64,000 nt of DNA from Planctomycetota bacterium (GTDB lineage: Bacteria > Planctomycetota > UBA8108 > JACQVS01), in contig JANQLS010000175.1 of the NCBI GenBank assembly GCA_028280485.1, forward strand, positions 1-64,000. The letters are read 5' to 3'. Each line of letters starts with the position of its first letter. The first letter of the stretch is position 1. Of the stretch, positions 35,945 through 44,197 are shown piece after piece. Position numbers and translations under genes: made by a program. The notes beneath the pieces are model-generated. The model worked only from the letters and a program-made list of their open reading frames with translations. It had not been told where the DNA came from and did not search any database.

Positions 35945-38104
35945 ATGACAGATTCGTCCTATCCAAGCACTTCCCGGCTGATCGACTTGATTTCAGAGGT
36001 GACTTCTCATCTCAATCAGGGAGGGAATTTCGAGGTCGTTCTCAAGACGATGTATGAGAAAGTTCAACGACTTCTCCCTTGTGATCGATTGCAAGTGGCA
36101 TTCGTGAAGCCCGATACGACGATTCTTGTGATGGGAAGAGTTTTCGTGTCGGGTCGCACCCAACTCGGAACTCGATTCCGAGAAGATGTCCGTGGAACTG
36201 CTCTTGAGGAAAGATTGCAGACTGGAGATACGCTTGGGTTTGAGGATCTCTCTGAAAGTTCGGAGGGAATCGCTCAATTAGAATCAACCCAACACCTCAT
36301 CCAAGAAGGCATAAGGTCGCTTGTTTATTTTCCTTTGATCGCCGCCGGAAAGTCTGTGGCGCTCGTTGGGATCGGGGCGTCAAAAGAGAATGCGTATAAC
36401 CAATATCAAATTGATGCGTTGAAAACATTGGTGGGGCAACTCGCTGGAATCGCTGAACGTGAACGCTTAATCAGTCGGCTCCGAGCGGATAATCGTCGAT
36501 TGATTCATTCTCAAGAGTTGCAGGAACAGTTTACTGAAAAGCTGGAAGAGGAAATTGAGCTAAGAACGACAGAACTCAGAAGGAAAGAAAAAGAACTCTC
36601 GTTAATTTTAGAGTTAGCTAAAGCTTTGCACGAGACTCTCGATCTTAAAAAAAATTTTGAGACACTGATAAATCATCTGAATGACATTATTGATTTTGAT
36701 CGTGCCGGAATATTGTTTTTAAAACCCGAGTTGGGATACCTTCAGATTGAGATTCTTTTCTCAAAAAATTCGCAGGAACAATTACAAGAGGAAGCTCAGG
36801 TTCCAGTGTCGGGGAGCGCCGCGGGAAAGTCGATTGAGTTAAAAGAGGCAATTTCCGTCTCCGAGCTCAGCGCTCGGCGAGACTTTTACGAAGATAGCTT
36901 TTTTATCTCTGACGGGATTCAGTCGTATGTCTCTATTCCGTTATTTACGCGTAATGTCCCGATGGGGGTGTTTCAGCTCGGCTCAAAACAGGTCCACAGT
37001 TTTAATGAAGAAGCAGTAAGTTTCTTAGTGCAATTGTCTCAGCAGCTTAGTGTTGCAGTAGCCAATGCCGAGCTTCATGGAAGTTTGAATTCCTCGAGCA
37101 AAAAATTAGCTGAAGAAAATATCCATCTTAGAGAGGTCGTTAATCAATCTCGTCCAGGCCGCCATCTCATCGGGGATAGTCGAGCTTGGAGAAACCTACT
37201 GAGAGAAGTCGAGGCCGTTTCACAAACGGATACCACCGTTTTAATTTTGGGGGAGACGGGAACTGGGAAGGAGATGGTGGCGAGAGAAATCCATCGATTA
37301 TCACCGAGAAGAGATAAGCCCTTCATTGCGATCAACTGCGGAGTTTTAACGGATGATTTACTAGCGAGTGATCTATTCGGGCATGAGAAAGGAGCGTTCA
37401 CTGGGGCTGTAGAGAAACGATTAGGAAGGATTGAATTAGCCGAGGGAGGAACTCTCTTTTTGGATGAGATTGCTGAGATGGGTTTGTCGATGCAAGTTAA
37501 GTTGTTGAGAGTTTTACAAGAGCGAGAGTACGAACGGCTCGGAGGAGAGAAAACGTTAAGATCAAATGTCCGAATCTTAGCGGCTACCAATCGAAATTTG
37601 CTGAATGAGGTTGAATCTAAGAGGTTTAGGGAAGATTTGTACTATCGATTAAATATCTTCCCGGTCCGACTTCCCTGTTTGCGAGAACGATTGCAAGATA
37701 TCGAACCCTTTCTACTGTTTTTCTTGGATCAATATTCGAAGAAGATTGGAAAAAATTTTAAATCTATAGATCCACAAAGTATTGAGCTCTGTAAGGCTTA
37801 TCCTTGGCCAGGGAATGTGCGCGAATTAGAAAATGTGATTGCGAGAAGTGTGATTATTTCCCCCGAAGCTGAGTTTTCTATCGATCCCCAAGTCTTGAAT
37901 TCCAAAATTCAAAGAGTGACTGAGCGATCTGAAAGAATAACGTTTGATGACCGAGTAAGAACCATTCTTACCGAATCGTTGATCCATTCACAGGGTAAGA
38001 TCTACGGGTCTGAGGGTGCGGCGGAAGCTTTAAATTTAAAACCTTCGACTCTACAAGCTAAATTAGCTAAATATGGAATAGACAGAACCGAATTTAAGGG
38101 GTGA
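35945..38104 (+). CDS. Sigma54-dependent transcriptional activator with two GAF domains (FhlA-like layout)
   Basis: 719 aa from the ATG at 35945, or 730 from 35912. Two GAF-type sensory domains (about 30-175 and 235-370) are separated by a coiled coil (about 190-225). The AAA+ domain has Walker A GETGTGKE, the sigma54-contact loop GAFTGA (about residue 493 in the longer form), Walker B GGTLFLDEIAEM and WPGNVRELENV. A Fis-type helix-turn-helix is at the end (AAEALNLKPSTLQAKLAKYGI). It lacks a receiver domain, so the signal is probably a small ligand bound by GAF. The layout is that of FhlA, the formate-responsive activator, but many other regulators share it. Confidence 0.93.
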   Translation: MTDSSYPSTSRLIDLISEVTSHLNQGGNFEVVLKTMYEKVQRLLPCDRLQVAFVKPDTTILVMGRVFVSGRTQLGTRFREDVRGTALEERLQTGDTLGFEDLSESSEGIAQLESTQHLIQEGIRSLVYFPLIAAGKSVALVGIGASKENAYNQYQIDALKTLVGQLAGIAERERLISRLRADNRRLIHSQELQEQFTEKLEEEIELRTTELRRKEKELSLILELAKALHETLDLKKNFETLINHLNDIIDFDRAGILFLKPELGYLQIEILFSKNSQEQLQEEAQVPVSGSAAGKSIELKEAISVSELSARRDFYEDSFFISDGIQSYVSIPLFTRNVPMGVFQLGSKQVHSFNEEAVSFLVQLSQQLSVAVANAELHGSLNSSSKKLAEENIHLREVVNQSRPGRHLIGDSRAWRNLLREVEAVSQTDTTVLILGETGTGKEMVAREIHRLSPRRDKPFIAINCGVLTDDLLASDLFGHEKGAFTGAVEKRLGRIELAEGGTLFLDEIAEMGLSMQVKLLRVLQEREYERLGGEKTLRSNVRILAATNRNLLNEVESKRFREDLYYRLNIFPVRLPCLRERLQDIEPFLLFFLDQYSKKIGKNFKSIDPQSIELCKAYPWPGNVRELENVIARSVIISPEAEFSIDPQVLNSKIQRVTERSERITFDDRVRTILTESLIHSQGKIYGSEGAAEALNLKPSTLQAKLAKYGIDRTEFKG

Positions 38105-38173
38105 GATGGAGGAACGAAAATTATTTTCATTTTTGGAATCCTCGATCAAATCCTACCTAGAACAGTGCATAGA

Positions 38174-39613
38174 ATGCCCCTACGTCGAATGAAGTTTGTC
38201 AGCTTGATTTTCACAATGATGCTCTGCTGGAGTCGAATTCATGCCATCGATGTAGAAATCCTCTTTCGTGTGGATTTGAGCGATGAAATTGACTTCAACG
38301 GTTTTGATCCTCAGAGTGATAGCGTGACTGTTAAGGGGAACTTTAATAATTGGGCGGGATGTGTGGGGCAAGAGATGTCGGACTTGGATCAAGATGGAAT
38401 CTATGAAATCGAGATCCAATTTCAAAATCAGTCGGTGGGGCAAACCTATGAATTTAAGTACAACATTTGCAATCGCGATAAGTGGGAAGATCGCATTTCG
38501 AATCGATCGATTTCACTCACTGGGGCCGAAGTCGACACGGATGGAGATGGATTTGTCGAAGCTGAATTTCTTGGGATCTTTAACCATACTGGGAATGAAC
38601 CGGTAGAACGAGCAGATATTGAAGTGACCTTTAAGTTGGATATGAGCGTTCAAGAAGAGCTTGAGCGCTTTGACCCTGAGATTCAGTCTCCGGTGGTAAG
38701 AGGGTCTTTTAACGAGTGGAATTGTTCGAGCTTCATGGAAGATCCGGATGGCGATGGTGTTTATGAGATTCAACTCACCTTTTTTGACCACCCCATCGGG
38801 AACCAAGAATTTAAATTTAATCTCGGCTGTTCAGAATCCCATTGGGAAACAATACAAAATCGTACCTTTCATATTTGGGGGGACGAGGCCGATCTGGACA
38901 ATGATGGTTTTCTCGATATCGAGGTCGATTTACTCTTTTATGATGATGTTCAACCCACCTCTCTTTTGTGCGATGTCGAAGTCTTATTTCAAGTGGATAT
39001 GAGAGCACAAATTGAGAATGTCGAGTTTAACCCGGAGTTCGATCAAGTCGTGGTTCGAGGGGCGTTTAATAATTGGAGTTGCTCTGATCCCTTTGAAGAT
39101 TCAAATGGAGATGGAATCTATCAACTCGAAATTCCAATGCGAGATCTTCAGCCGGGGGTCCAAGAATACAAATACAATATCAATTGTTCGAATGAGCGTT
39201 GGGAGGCCCGACCCAATCGATCCTTTGATGTGTCTTGCTTTGAACTCGACGAGGACCAAGATCAGTACGGAGATATTTTAATTCCAACAGTAGGGTTCGA
39301 TGACGAAACCAGGGAGCGAGGACCAGCCTTCATTCGGGGAGATGCTGATGGTAATGGAAAGATCGAAATTGCCGATGTCGTTATTAATTTGTCTTACCAA
39401 TTTTTAGGTACGATTCAACCGGAGTGCTTCGATGCTTTTGACGCCGATGACTCCGGTACACTAGAAATCTCTGATCCCATACTGGTGATTTCCTATCAAT
39501 TTCTGGGCAATTCTCCCATTCCACCGCCGAACTCGTGTGATGATCCGGGGGATTTAGATCTAGATGAATTGGATTGTGAGGGGAGTGATTTCTGTGAAGG
39601 TTTCATGGACTAG
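38174..39613 (+). CDS. Secreted protein with three starch-binding-like repeats and a dockerin-like tail
   Basis: About 479 aa. The start is uncertain: GTG 38165, ATG 38174 or ATG 38189, the last giving the most compact signal peptide. Three repeats of about 100 aa follow the signal, each with a DxVxVxGxFNxW core (KGNFNNW, RGSFNEW, RGAFNNW), then D-x-DGxYE and a (Y/F)KxN strand. This is like starch-binding or other immunoglobulin-like carbohydrate-binding folds. The C-terminus carries two EF-hand-like loops (DADGNGKIEIAD and DADDSGTLEISD), each followed by an SYQFLG helix: a dockerin-type pair. The tail matches that of the beta-helix protein at 49508. Confidence 0.82.
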   Translation: MPLRRMKFVSLIFTMMLCWSRIHAIDVEILFRVDLSDEIDFNGFDPQSDSVTVKGNFNNWAGCVGQEMSDLDQDGIYEIEIQFQNQSVGQTYEFKYNICNRDKWEDRISNRSISLTGAEVDTDGDGFVEAEFLGIFNHTGNEPVERADIEVTFKLDMSVQEELERFDPEIQSPVVRGSFNEWNCSSFMEDPDGDGVYEIQLTFFDHPIGNQEFKFNLGCSESHWETIQNRTFHIWGDEADLDNDGFLDIEVDLLFYDDVQPTSLLCDVEVLFQVDMRAQIENVEFNPEFDQVVVRGAFNNWSCSDPFEDSNGDGIYQLEIPMRDLQPGVQEYKYNINCSNERWEARPNRSFDVSCFELDEDQDQYGDILIPTVGFDDETRERGPAFIRGDADGNGKIEIADVVINLSYQFLGTIQPECFDAFDADDSGTLEISDPILVISYQFLGNSPIPPPNSCDDPGDLDLDELDCEGSDFCEGFMD

Positions 39614-40082
39614 TTTTTTTCCGTGTCTTGAATTTATAGCGAACATCTAAAAATGTTTTGAAAATAGATTAAGGAGTGACGTTGCATTTAATGATTTTTA
39701 CTCTTTTTCAGATACTCGCCATTTAACTTTCAGGCAAGAAAATGGTGGCAAGAAGATAAGAAACATTAGAGGGTGAAATTTTCTTGCCCCTATTTTCTTG
39801 CTTATATTCTTAATTTCAGTCGCTCAATATATAAGAAATTTATGCAGTTATTCTCTGATTCATAGACAGTGTTAAATTCAATAATTCAGGTCTTTATCCA
39901 TGTAGAGTGAAATTCAAATTTTCAATCTAAAGCCGATCTTTTATAGACTTAAATTCTTACCTTCAAATTTGTTTTAATGTCTACTGAGAATGTAGCGAAC
40001 TCTATTTTCTTGGTACGAATTTGTAGAGCTTGAACTTTTCTATGATTCCAACACTTCGAGGGAGAAAAGCTCTTTTTATTTT
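39614..40082. other. AT-rich intergenic region with an imperfect hairpin
   Basis: This 469-bp gap lies between convergent genes. The only structure seen is an 11-bp inverted repeat GGCAAGAAAAT (39733-39743) / ATTTTCTTGCC (39778-39788), with extra partial copies beside each arm (GGCAAGAAG; ATTTTCTTGC). It could act as a weak terminator for either neighbour. Otherwise nothing is seen. Confidence 0.5.
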
Positions 40083-41264
40083 TTACTTCAAATTTTCAAA
40101 CCAAACTACATTCTTACTCTGGTGCCCTGCGATCAAGACATCTAAATCTTTATCCCCATCCATATCGACGACTCGAATATCGTAGGACCCTTGGTCTTTT
40201 CCGATGAGATGGCGCGTGAACTGACCTTTACCATTATTTTCGTACCAGACGGCGGTTCCTTTATCTCCTCTTCCGCACGTGATGATATCGACATCTTTAT
40301 CTCCATCAAAATCAAGGGTCACTAAGCTGTGAGGGCCTTCGAGGTCGGGATCGATTTCTATCGCTTTAAACTTGGGCCCTTTAAACCATAAGACCCCCTT
40401 AGAGTGGCCTCGAGTGGCGATGAAATCCATAATGCCATCGCCGTTGACATCTTCAGGATGGATATTGGAAGCACCGGGTTGCTTGTCGGATAAGAGATGT
40501 TTTTTCCAGGGTTGCGTCGGATCTTTGGGCTGCTCCCACCAAGCGAACCATTCTCCTCCGGGGAATCCTGGCCCTCCCTTAGCGCCGCAACTGATATCGG
40601 GACGACCGTCTTTATTCACATCTCCAAATCCCATGTAGTGAGAACCACCAGGTGCATCTTGATGCGCAAAGACGTGACGTTTCCAGGGTGAATCAGAATG
40701 AGGATTTTTGGGACTTTCAAGCCACACGATCGAATTAGGGAACGGAGTATGTTGCTTCGTTCTAAAGGAGTTGGCGATGACATCGAGTTTGCCATCTCGA
40801 TTCACGTCACCCGTGATGAGGCAGTGAGTACCCAGGATCTCATCGTCGACAGTTCGGTATTTCCAGGCTTGACCGCTGAAGGGCTCATCGGGGCATTCCA
40901 ACCAAAATACAGTCTGATTACTTCCGATGAGATCCATGTCTCCATCTTGGTCGACATCGAGTAAACAACTGTGGATGCATCCCGGCCGGGGTTTTCGTTT
41001 TGAATTTCCCGTACCAAATTTATGAATAGAAGTACGTTTCCAATTCGGTCCTTTGAATAAGTACGCATGCCCGTTGAAGGTGGCGATGATGTCGATATGA
41101 CCATCTTTGTCAAAATCACTGGCAACGACAGAGTTGATGGAGCCTCTCATGGGAGAGACGATCGTGTGCTTCTTCCATCGAGGGGCGCCGGTTGGCTCAG
41201 TGAGAAAAGCGTTAAAAGTAAAAGGAATGGCGAGGGCGATCAGGAATACTAAACGGTGAGTCAT
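40083..41264 (-). CDS. Secreted FG-GAP/VCBS repeat beta-propeller protein
   Basis: 393 aa with an N-terminal signal peptide (about 1-20). At least six repeats of the form D-x-D-x-DGxxDI follow: ASDFDKDGHIDIIAT, DVDQDGDMDLIGS, DVNRDGKLDVIAN, DVNKDGRPDIS, DVNGDGIMDFIAT, DFDGDKDVDIITC and DMDGDKDLDVLIAG. These calcium-binding loops build a propeller. Several blades contain a VWLE/VWFE strand. Such proteins are very common in Planctomycetota; ligand and role are unknown. Transcribed separately from the gene at 41339, 74 bp upstream on the same strand. Confidence 0.9.
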   Translation of the reverse strand: MTHRLVFLIALAIPFTFNAFLTEPTGAPRWKKHTIVSPMRGSINSVVASDFDKDGHIDIIATFNGHAYLFKGPNWKRTSIHKFGTGNSKRKPRPGCIHSCLLDVDQDGDMDLIGSNQTVFWLECPDEPFSGQAWKYRTVDDEILGTHCLITGDVNRDGKLDVIANSFRTKQHTPFPNSIVWLESPKNPHSDSPWKRHVFAHQDAPGGSHYMGFGDVNKDGRPDISCGAKGGPGFPGGEWFAWWEQPKDPTQPWKKHLLSDKQPGASNIHPEDVNGDGIMDFIATRGHSKGVLWFKGPKFKAIEIDPDLEGPHSLVTLDFDGDKDVDIITCGRGDKGTAVWYENNGKGQFTRHLIGKDQGSYDIRVVDMDGDKDLDVLIAGHQSKNVVWFENLK

Positions 41265-41338
41265 TATTTAAATCAAATTATGAAGGAGTGAACTCAAGGG
41301 TGAGGATTGTTGACAAAAGCTCATCCATCGTACGCGCT

Positions 41339-42007
41339 TTAACGGATGACTTCAAGGTGACGCCAGCCTCTAAGCTGTCGAAATTTATTGGTATTAAATC
41401 GATCAGCAACAATCTCATCAAATTCCATTTCAGTGACCGGGTTTTGGAAAATGAGAGCATCGAGTAAAGCCGCTAAGCCTAAGATGCCGGGTTTACAATT
41501 TTTATGAAGGACAATCTCTGCCACGTATCTTTGGTCAGGGTACTTAATACGATCTTTATTGGAATCGGTGAGAAGTTTCCAGGCTTCATAGAGAGGTTTT
41601 AAATTTGCATCTTGAGTCTTTCGTAATGCTTTCACGATTTCCTTTTGTAATTCTGTTGTACGCTCGCGATTCACCGTCCAGAGGGCGAGAGGAAATTTAG
41701 TTAGATAAATTCGAGAGGGGGAAGAAATATCCCTGGAATAAGGACGAAGAGGGGCGCGATGAAAATAGACGCCTCCTGTCTCCACTCGACTTTCGATGAG
41801 CACTTCGATGAGTCTGGGAGTTAATCGGGGAGAATTTTTCTCTACTAAGTAAGCTAAAGCTGTGGAACGAATGGATTCATCTTCAGATTGTAATCGATAA
41901 AGATGCCAACGTTCGAGGAGAGGGCCTTTGAAGGCGAATAAAGATAAGACGACAAGGGTGATCCCAGTTAGGAGGATGAACCCGGTGATCTTTTTTGATT
42001 TTTTCAT
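41339..42007 (-). CDS. Small membrane-anchored hypothetical protein
   Basis: 222 aa. One N-terminal membrane helix (about 8-28) is followed by a helical region (SIRSTALAYLVEKNSPRLTPRLIEVLIESR) that looks like a single HEAT-type helix pair; the rest is unclassified (TELQKEIVKALRKTQ; ILGLAALLDALIF). No family is recognised. It may be co-transcribed with the FG-GAP gene 74 bp downstream. Confidence 0.7.
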   Translation of the reverse strand: MKKSKKITGFILLTGITLVVLSLFAFKGPLLERWHLYRLQSEDESIRSTALAYLVEKNSPRLTPRLIEVLIESRVETGGVYFHRAPLRPYSRDISSPSRIYLTKFPLALWTVNRERTTELQKEIVKALRKTQDANLKPLYEAWKLLTDSNKDRIKYPDQRYVAEIVLHKNCKPGILGLAALLDALIFQNPVTEMEFDEIVADRFNTNKFRQLRGWRHLEVIR

Positions 42008-42061
42008 TTTGAGGGAATCCTAAAGGGACGTTTTGTCAAGTAATTATAGTCGGCTCACTCC

Positions 42062-42226
42062 GAGGTTGTGAATTTTTAAAGACTTCCAATTTAACTAGCC
42101 CGAAGCGCTAGCGAGGGGCCGGAATGAAAACCTTGGCCCCTCGCTAGCGCTTCGGGCTAGTTAAGGTCTTATTGCGATTAGATAGGAATCCGATTCTAAC
42201 TAAGCTTGATAAAAATTCACAGCCTC
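42062..42226. mobile_element. Composite repeat element with 17-bp terminal inverted repeats around inverted-repeat site 3
   Basis: The outer ends are GAGGTTGTGAATTTTTA (42062-42078) and TAAAAATTCACAGCCTC (42210-42226), inverted copies differing at one base. Inside lie the 30-bp perfect inverted arms 42091-42120 and 42135-42164. No reading frame is present and no clear target-site duplication is seen. It is built like a short non-autonomous (MITE-like) element. The same arrangement recurs at 62373-62801. The rest of the 42008-42492 gap holds one REP-like palindrome (42332-42355). Confidence 0.65.
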
Positions 42227-42331
42227 ACCCTGATCCGGGACGGAATCGGAATAGCGCTACAGAATCAAAAGAGCATTCCTCGTCGTTTGAAATGCATTCG
42301 GAATAGATAATCTTTTTCGGAATCCAAGAAC

Positions 42332-42355
42332 CGGCTCAGAGGCTGAGCCGACTTC
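42332..42355 (-). repeat. REP-like palindrome, stem variant CGGCTCAG
   Basis: Stem CGGCTCAG/CTGAGCCG with an AGG loop. The head on the minus strand is GAAGT instead of GTAGT. It has the same 8-3-8 geometry as the palindromes at 440-458 and 62215-62233, with compensatory change of the last stem pair. Confidence 0.7.
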
Positions 42356-42492
42356 TATGGAAAATGAATTTCAGTCAATATAGATCACTTTATTGTGTTA
42401 TTTAAGTTTCCAGATTTCTATGATGATCTTCAAATCTCAATTTCTTCCATCATTAAAATGAACCCCTTTCCTTAAATGAGACCTATCAAATC

Positions 42493-43851
42493 ATGTTGCG
42501 AAAAGAAAATAAAAAACTCCTGACTACCTGCGGGCTTATGGTCTTTACAATCTCGTTACTGACCGTAACCTCAGAATCCAACGAAATCAAAAACAACTGG
42601 CACCACTGGCGAGGTCCTGAAGCTAATGGTGTGGCTCGAACGGCGAATCCTCCATTGAAATGGAGTGAGATGAAGAACATTAAATGGAAAATGCCCATCG
42701 AGGGGCAAGGAACTTCAACTCCGATCATATGGGGGAATAAAGTGTTCCTCTTAACTTGCGTTGATACAGGAATCGTCGATCCCAAGTTGCCGAAGCCCGA
42801 AGATCAACCCAAACGAGTCTTCGGTATCACTTACCCCAACACCCTTCGAGAATTTGTCGTTCTTTGTCTCAATCGAAAGACCGGTGAAAAAATCTGGGGG
42901 AAGACCGCTACGAAAGGAATTCCTCACGAAGGGCACCACGGGGATAACGATTTTGCTTCCGCTTCTCCGACGACAGATGGGAAGCGTTTGTATTGTTGGT
43001 TTGGTTCCGCAGGATTGTTTGTCTACGATTTAAATGGGAACAAACTCTGGGATCGTAATCTCGGAAAAGTTTTCATGGAAGCCAGTTTGGGGGAAGGTTG
43101 TTCTCCTGTGGTTCATAACGATCGAGTGATCATCGTTCGGGACCAACGCAAACAATCTTATATCGAAGTTCTCGATGCCAAAACGGGCGATACGGTGTGG
43201 AAAAAAGAGCGCGAAGAACCTGGAGCCTGGGCAACACCCTTAGTGGTTGAACACAGCGGAAAGACTCAGGTGATCACTTCGGCAGCCAATAAGGTGAGAA
43301 GTTATGACTTAAAAAATGGAGATATTATTTGGGAGTGTGGTGGACTTAGCAGTAATGCGATCCCTTCCCCGGTTCGAGATAAAGATCTCGTTTATTGTAT
43401 GAGTGGCTACAAAGGCTATTCCGCTTTGGCTCTTCCCTTGTCAGCAAAGGGGGACATCACAGGTTCCAAGAAGATTGCTTGGTCATTGAATCGAGGTACT
43501 CCCTATATTCCTTCCCCCGTTCTCTACGATGGCTTGCTTTACTTCAATCAATCCAACCGGGCCATCTTTACTTGTGTTGATTCACAGTCGGGAAAGATTG
43601 TCATGGAGCGCACCCGAATCCCTGGGCTTCAAAACGTCTACGCATCTCCGGTAGGGGCCAAGGACCGCGTTTACATCACGGGCCGCAATGGTAAGACGGT
43701 CGTTTTAAAGAAGGGGAAGAAGCTTGAGGTCTTGGCTGAAAATCAACTCGATGATACCTTCGACGCTTCGGCGGCGATTGTCGGCAATCAAATCTTCCTG
43801 AGAGGCAAGACTTGGTTGTATTGCATTCAAGATAAGTCGGCTAAAAACTAA
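42493..43851 (+). CDS. PQQ-type beta-propeller (quinoprotein-like) secreted protein
   Basis: 452 aa with an N-terminal hydrophobic segment (about 10-25). The start WHHWRGPEANGVART is the standard opening of planctomycete PQQ-like repeat proteins. Propeller blades follow with the usual tryptophan-docking endings (GEKIWGKT, GNKLWDRNLG, GDTVWKKE, GDIIWECGG, GKIVMERT). It is related to BamB and quinoprotein dehydrogenases, but no cytochrome domain is present. Whether it binds PQQ cannot be told. Monocistronic; inverted-repeat sites 4 and 5 follow it. Confidence 0.9.
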   Translation: MLRKENKKLLTTCGLMVFTISLLTVTSESNEIKNNWHHWRGPEANGVARTANPPLKWSEMKNIKWKMPIEGQGTSTPIIWGNKVFLLTCVDTGIVDPKLPKPEDQPKRVFGITYPNTLREFVVLCLNRKTGEKIWGKTATKGIPHEGHHGDNDFASASPTTDGKRLYCWFGSAGLFVYDLNGNKLWDRNLGKVFMEASLGEGCSPVVHNDRVIIVRDQRKQSYIEVLDAKTGDTVWKKEREEPGAWATPLVVEHSGKTQVITSAANKVRSYDLKNGDIIWECGGLSSNAIPSPVRDKDLVYCMSGYKGYSALALPLSAKGDITGSKKIAWSLNRGTPYIPSPVLYDGLLYFNQSNRAIFTCVDSQSGKIVMERTRIPGLQNVYASPVGAKDRVYITGRNGKTVVLKKGKKLEVLAENQLDDTFDASAAIVGNQIFLRGKTWLYCIQDKSAKN

Positions 43852-43874
43852 CCTAAGTTTTCTTTGAAAATCAT

Positions 43875-43955
43875 CCCCTCGCTAGCGCTTCGGGCGAGTT
43901 AATAAATGGTATTCCTAGCTTAACTAGTTAACTAGCCCGAAGCGCTAGCGAGGGG
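43875..43955. repeat. Long inverted-repeat site 4 (28-bp arms)
   Basis: Arms 43875-43902 and 43928-43955 pair with one mismatch across a 25-base spacer. It starts 23 bp after the PQQ-propeller stop, so the transcript would fold into a hairpin there. Confidence 0.9.
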
Positions 43956-44016
43956 AAAGTTATCGTTTGTTCCCTCTCGAGTAATAGAATCTGACGAGAG
44001 AAAAGCAAAATTAATT

Positions 44017-44089
44017 ATCCCGTCGCTTACGCTCCGGGCTAGTTAAGGTTGAAGTGGCGTTAGCTAGCCCGGAGCGTAAGCGACGGGAT
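44017..44089. repeat. Long inverted-repeat site 5, variant core (30-bp arms)
   Basis: Arms 44017-44046 and 44060-44089 pair with one mismatch over 13 bases of spacer. The core differs from the other sites (CGTCGCTTACGCTCCGGGCTAG) but the changes occur in both arms, so pairing is kept. It lies only 61 bp from site 4. Confidence 0.88.
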
Positions 44090-44130
44090 CTTAAATGCGA
44101 TTTAACTTTGGAATTTGAATATCTCCCCGA

Positions 44131-44179
44131 AATAAAAAAGCGTGAGAGCCCCTAGCAGACTCTCACGCTTTTATTTTTG
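44131..44179. terminator. Intrinsic terminator of the formate dehydrogenase operon
   Basis: Stem GCGTGAGAG (44141-44149) pairs with CTCTCACGC (44161-44169), flanked by an A-rich tract on one side and T-rich on the other. On the minus strand the hairpin is followed by TTTTTTATTT. It lies 19 bp beyond the formate dehydrogenase stop. Confidence 0.92.
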
Positions 44180-44197
44180 AAAATTAGGTTCCTTCAC

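Noticed and set aside
41278-41460. Minus-strand frame of 60 codons overlapping the 222-aa membrane-anchored protein
   Set aside because: Out of frame with the convincing gene and no start signal; shadow.
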